The notes under the pieces were generated by a model. That model had not been told where the DNA came from and did not search any database. It worked only from the letters and a program-made list of their open reading frames with translations. Below, in pieces: positions 18,240-20,105 of a DNA stretch of 20,105 nucleotides (the first letter of the stretch is position 1; the number at the start of each line of letters is the position of its first letter). The stretch is from contig NW_019091442.1 of NCBI RefSeq assembly GCF_001949145.1, positions 203,324-223,428 of the forward strand, given 5' to 3'. This stretch comes from Acanthaster planci (taxonomy: Eukaryota > Echinodermata > Asteroidea > Valvatida > Acanthasteridae). Made by a program: the position numbers and the translations under genes.

Positions 18240-19289
18240 AAAGATCTATTACACAAACTTCTCTGTAAATATTATTGACAAATTATTTACATTCCTGATT
18301 TTCCTGAATTTTTAGATAATGGTTTGTGGTTTAAAATTCGAATATTACGAGCCAGATCAGCGTCTTGCAAAGATACATATTTTTTAAGTGGTGCGTAAAT
18401 GGTGAAGGCTGATATGGGACTACATGTATGATGCTGGCCTGAGTTCCAACAGCATTTGACTCACCCTCAGCTCGCTACACATGAGTCTTGCCTTCCTTGG
18501 AGTTCAGACAGTCCAACTGTTACACCCTCAGTGGAAACCTGGGTATGGAATCATAACAACAGAGAATTTATTTTCTTTAAAATTGGTCAACATAGCCATG
18601 AATTCAAGTACATATATATTTTAACTCTTAGTTCATCAGCTTGGCATACATAAAATCTATTGCTATTTACATACAAAAGTACAGGTTGCTGTAAACCTGG
18701 TTCCTGATGTCTTGAGCTCCAAATATTTTCTGGAGTTGTAAATTGGAGGAGGATGTATGTGCAAATTTCCTGCCAATGAAACTTAAGATAAACCCCCCTC
18801 AGAGGCCCTTCAGCTTTCAGTAGCTGGCAAATCTCACAAATTTTCTTCAAAAATCATCAAAGCTGGCAAAACAATGCCTCTCCTTGTGTCTTACACCCAG
18901 AACACCCAGAAAACTGCTCCTTTTCTTGCCCCAAAAAATTGGTATAAACCCCAGGAAACCTGTTCCTGTGACTTCTCAAACCTATTGTTTGATAAGCCTA
19001 CACCTTAAAAGAAAGCATTTACTGAAAGCCGTACTCTTAACTGACCAATCTTGAAAATTTATATTCAAATTGACATGAAAATACTGTATCCATAGGTGCC
19101 ATATATACTTAACTTTTTGTTTCTAAATACTGGGGCATGGATGAAGTTTTGCTACAAGGCATGAAATTAAGCTTCTTAACTGTATACCCTGTACAGCAAA
19201 GTGTTGTTTCTCTTATTAAATTAATTACACACATGAATTTGAAAGTGTGAAGCTATCGATTGTAAAGTAAAAAAGGTACAAATAGGCTG
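18240..19289. other. stretch without a supported gene
   Basis: An 87-codon minus frame (18587-18850) lacks protein-like composition and splice support. AGCTGGCAAA is repeated at about 18822 and 18862. Nothing else is visible. Confidence 0.35.
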
Positions 19290-19877
19290 TTCACCTTAAA
19301 GTGGAGCTGCAATGAATTTTTCTTCAGCACAATTTTTCTGCATTTTTGTACTTTTCTTCAATATATGAAAACTCTTACACACTCCTATTTGGTTAAATGC
19401 ATTAAAAAGGGCATACTTAAAAAAATATCAAAATTATCCATGTTTTCCCAGACAACTGAGGGCATTGTTGCTGTGAAGTCATCTAGGAAGACACGGTTCA
19501 GTGCATAGGTATTCAAATTGTGAACCCAGAATTTACTAACTGAAAACATTTCTGAAAGAGGGATTTATAGTTTCTTATTGGTGTGCATTCAAACAACAAT
19601 GAATCAGCAAAGGGAAAGAAAACTTTGTCCAGGAAAATCTACAAAAACGCAGGACTTTTCTGTGTACAAACCATTGTAACATTGAGGCTTCTTCTTAAGA
19701 TGATAACACAGTTTTTCTCATGAATATGCAAATAGTCATTAGCATAAAAACCAAAAAGGTATTAAAATGCCCTTTGAAATACATGTAGTGAAACTAGAGT
19801 TTAAAAACTTAGGCACAGGGGTGCATTTTACAGGTTTGTAATAAAAAACATTCATTGCAGCTACCCCTTAAGTTGAA
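19290..19877. mobile_element. inverted-repeat element of about 588 bp (MITE-like)
   Basis: The ends carry inverted arms of about 28 bp. TTCA and CTTAA at the left are matched by TTAAG and TGAA at the right, and the core AGCTGCAATGAAT (19305-19317) is perfectly complementary to 19850-19862. The interior has no transposase frame. It is therefore probably a non-autonomous DNA transposon. No clear target-site duplication is visible, so the outer limits are approximate. Confidence 0.55.
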
Positions 19878-20105
19878 TTACACTGTCATTTCTTCTTTGC
19901 TAATAGGAAGTTTTAATACTGGGCTCATGTGTGCACCGGGCGCACATGCAGAGACTGTATTCAAAGAGAAATTGATCGTGTGTGCTCGATGCATTTTGTG
20001 TGGGTGCATGAACCTGTGTGCACACTTAGTGAGCGCCCATCAGAGGACTGTTATTGCTGTGTAAAAACTGGTAATCTCTTGTTTCTGCTTGGAGCAGATA
20101 GTAAC
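19878..20105. other. right flank of the window
   Basis: A 69-codon plus-strand frame crosses the element border (19855-20064) and shows no recognisable domain. It starts inside the terminal repeat and is probably chance. Confidence 0.3.

Noticed and set aside
19726-19735. ATGCAAAT octamer as a promoter element
   Set aside because: A single short match in AT-rich DNA, inside a MITE-like element and away from any supported gene start.

Overview
The window looks like nuclear DNA from a marine invertebrate animal. It is AT-rich with no compact operon-like gene order. It holds phase-matched exons bounded by GT/AG sites, many short TGTACATGTACA-type palindromic repeats, AGGCCT-rich foldbacks, inverted-repeat elements and two decayed Penelope-like retroelements. 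The repeat style suggests an echinoderm, perhaps a sea star. That placement is inference; no gene here fixes the species.

Layout. Positions 197-2271 (minus) carry six exons whose phases chain without a stop into about 200 codons ending in a stop. This is the best-supported gene, but I do not recognise it. A 21-bp minisatellite (550-845) lies in its large intron. A broken THAP-type zinc-finger remnant sits at 2649-2777 (plus). A 5'-truncated Penelope-like element occupies about 2875-3942 (minus), with reverse-transcriptase C-terminal and GIY-YIG endonuclease segments broken by stops and frameshifts. Its 3' tail holds a histone-type stem-loop followed by a purine-rich box, and a hammerhead-ribozyme-like core. 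Plus-strand exon candidates lie at 4490-4632 and 5600-6126. Positions 6130-12150 are mostly intergenic or intronic, with an inverted-repeat element of about 590 bp (7336-7925).

Minus-strand exons resume at 12161-12472 (two exons ending in a stop) and 13088-14890 (four phase-matched exons ending in a stop). Weaker open frames lie at 15157-15522 and 15703-15846. A second Penelope-like fragment lies at 16633-17300 (minus). A 118-codon frame (17874-18230, minus) is of unknown status. A second inverted-repeat element spans 19290-19877.

No tRNA, rRNA, CRISPR array or bacterial-type gene was seen. All gene models come from hand translation and splice-site reading, and none was checked against transcripts or databases.
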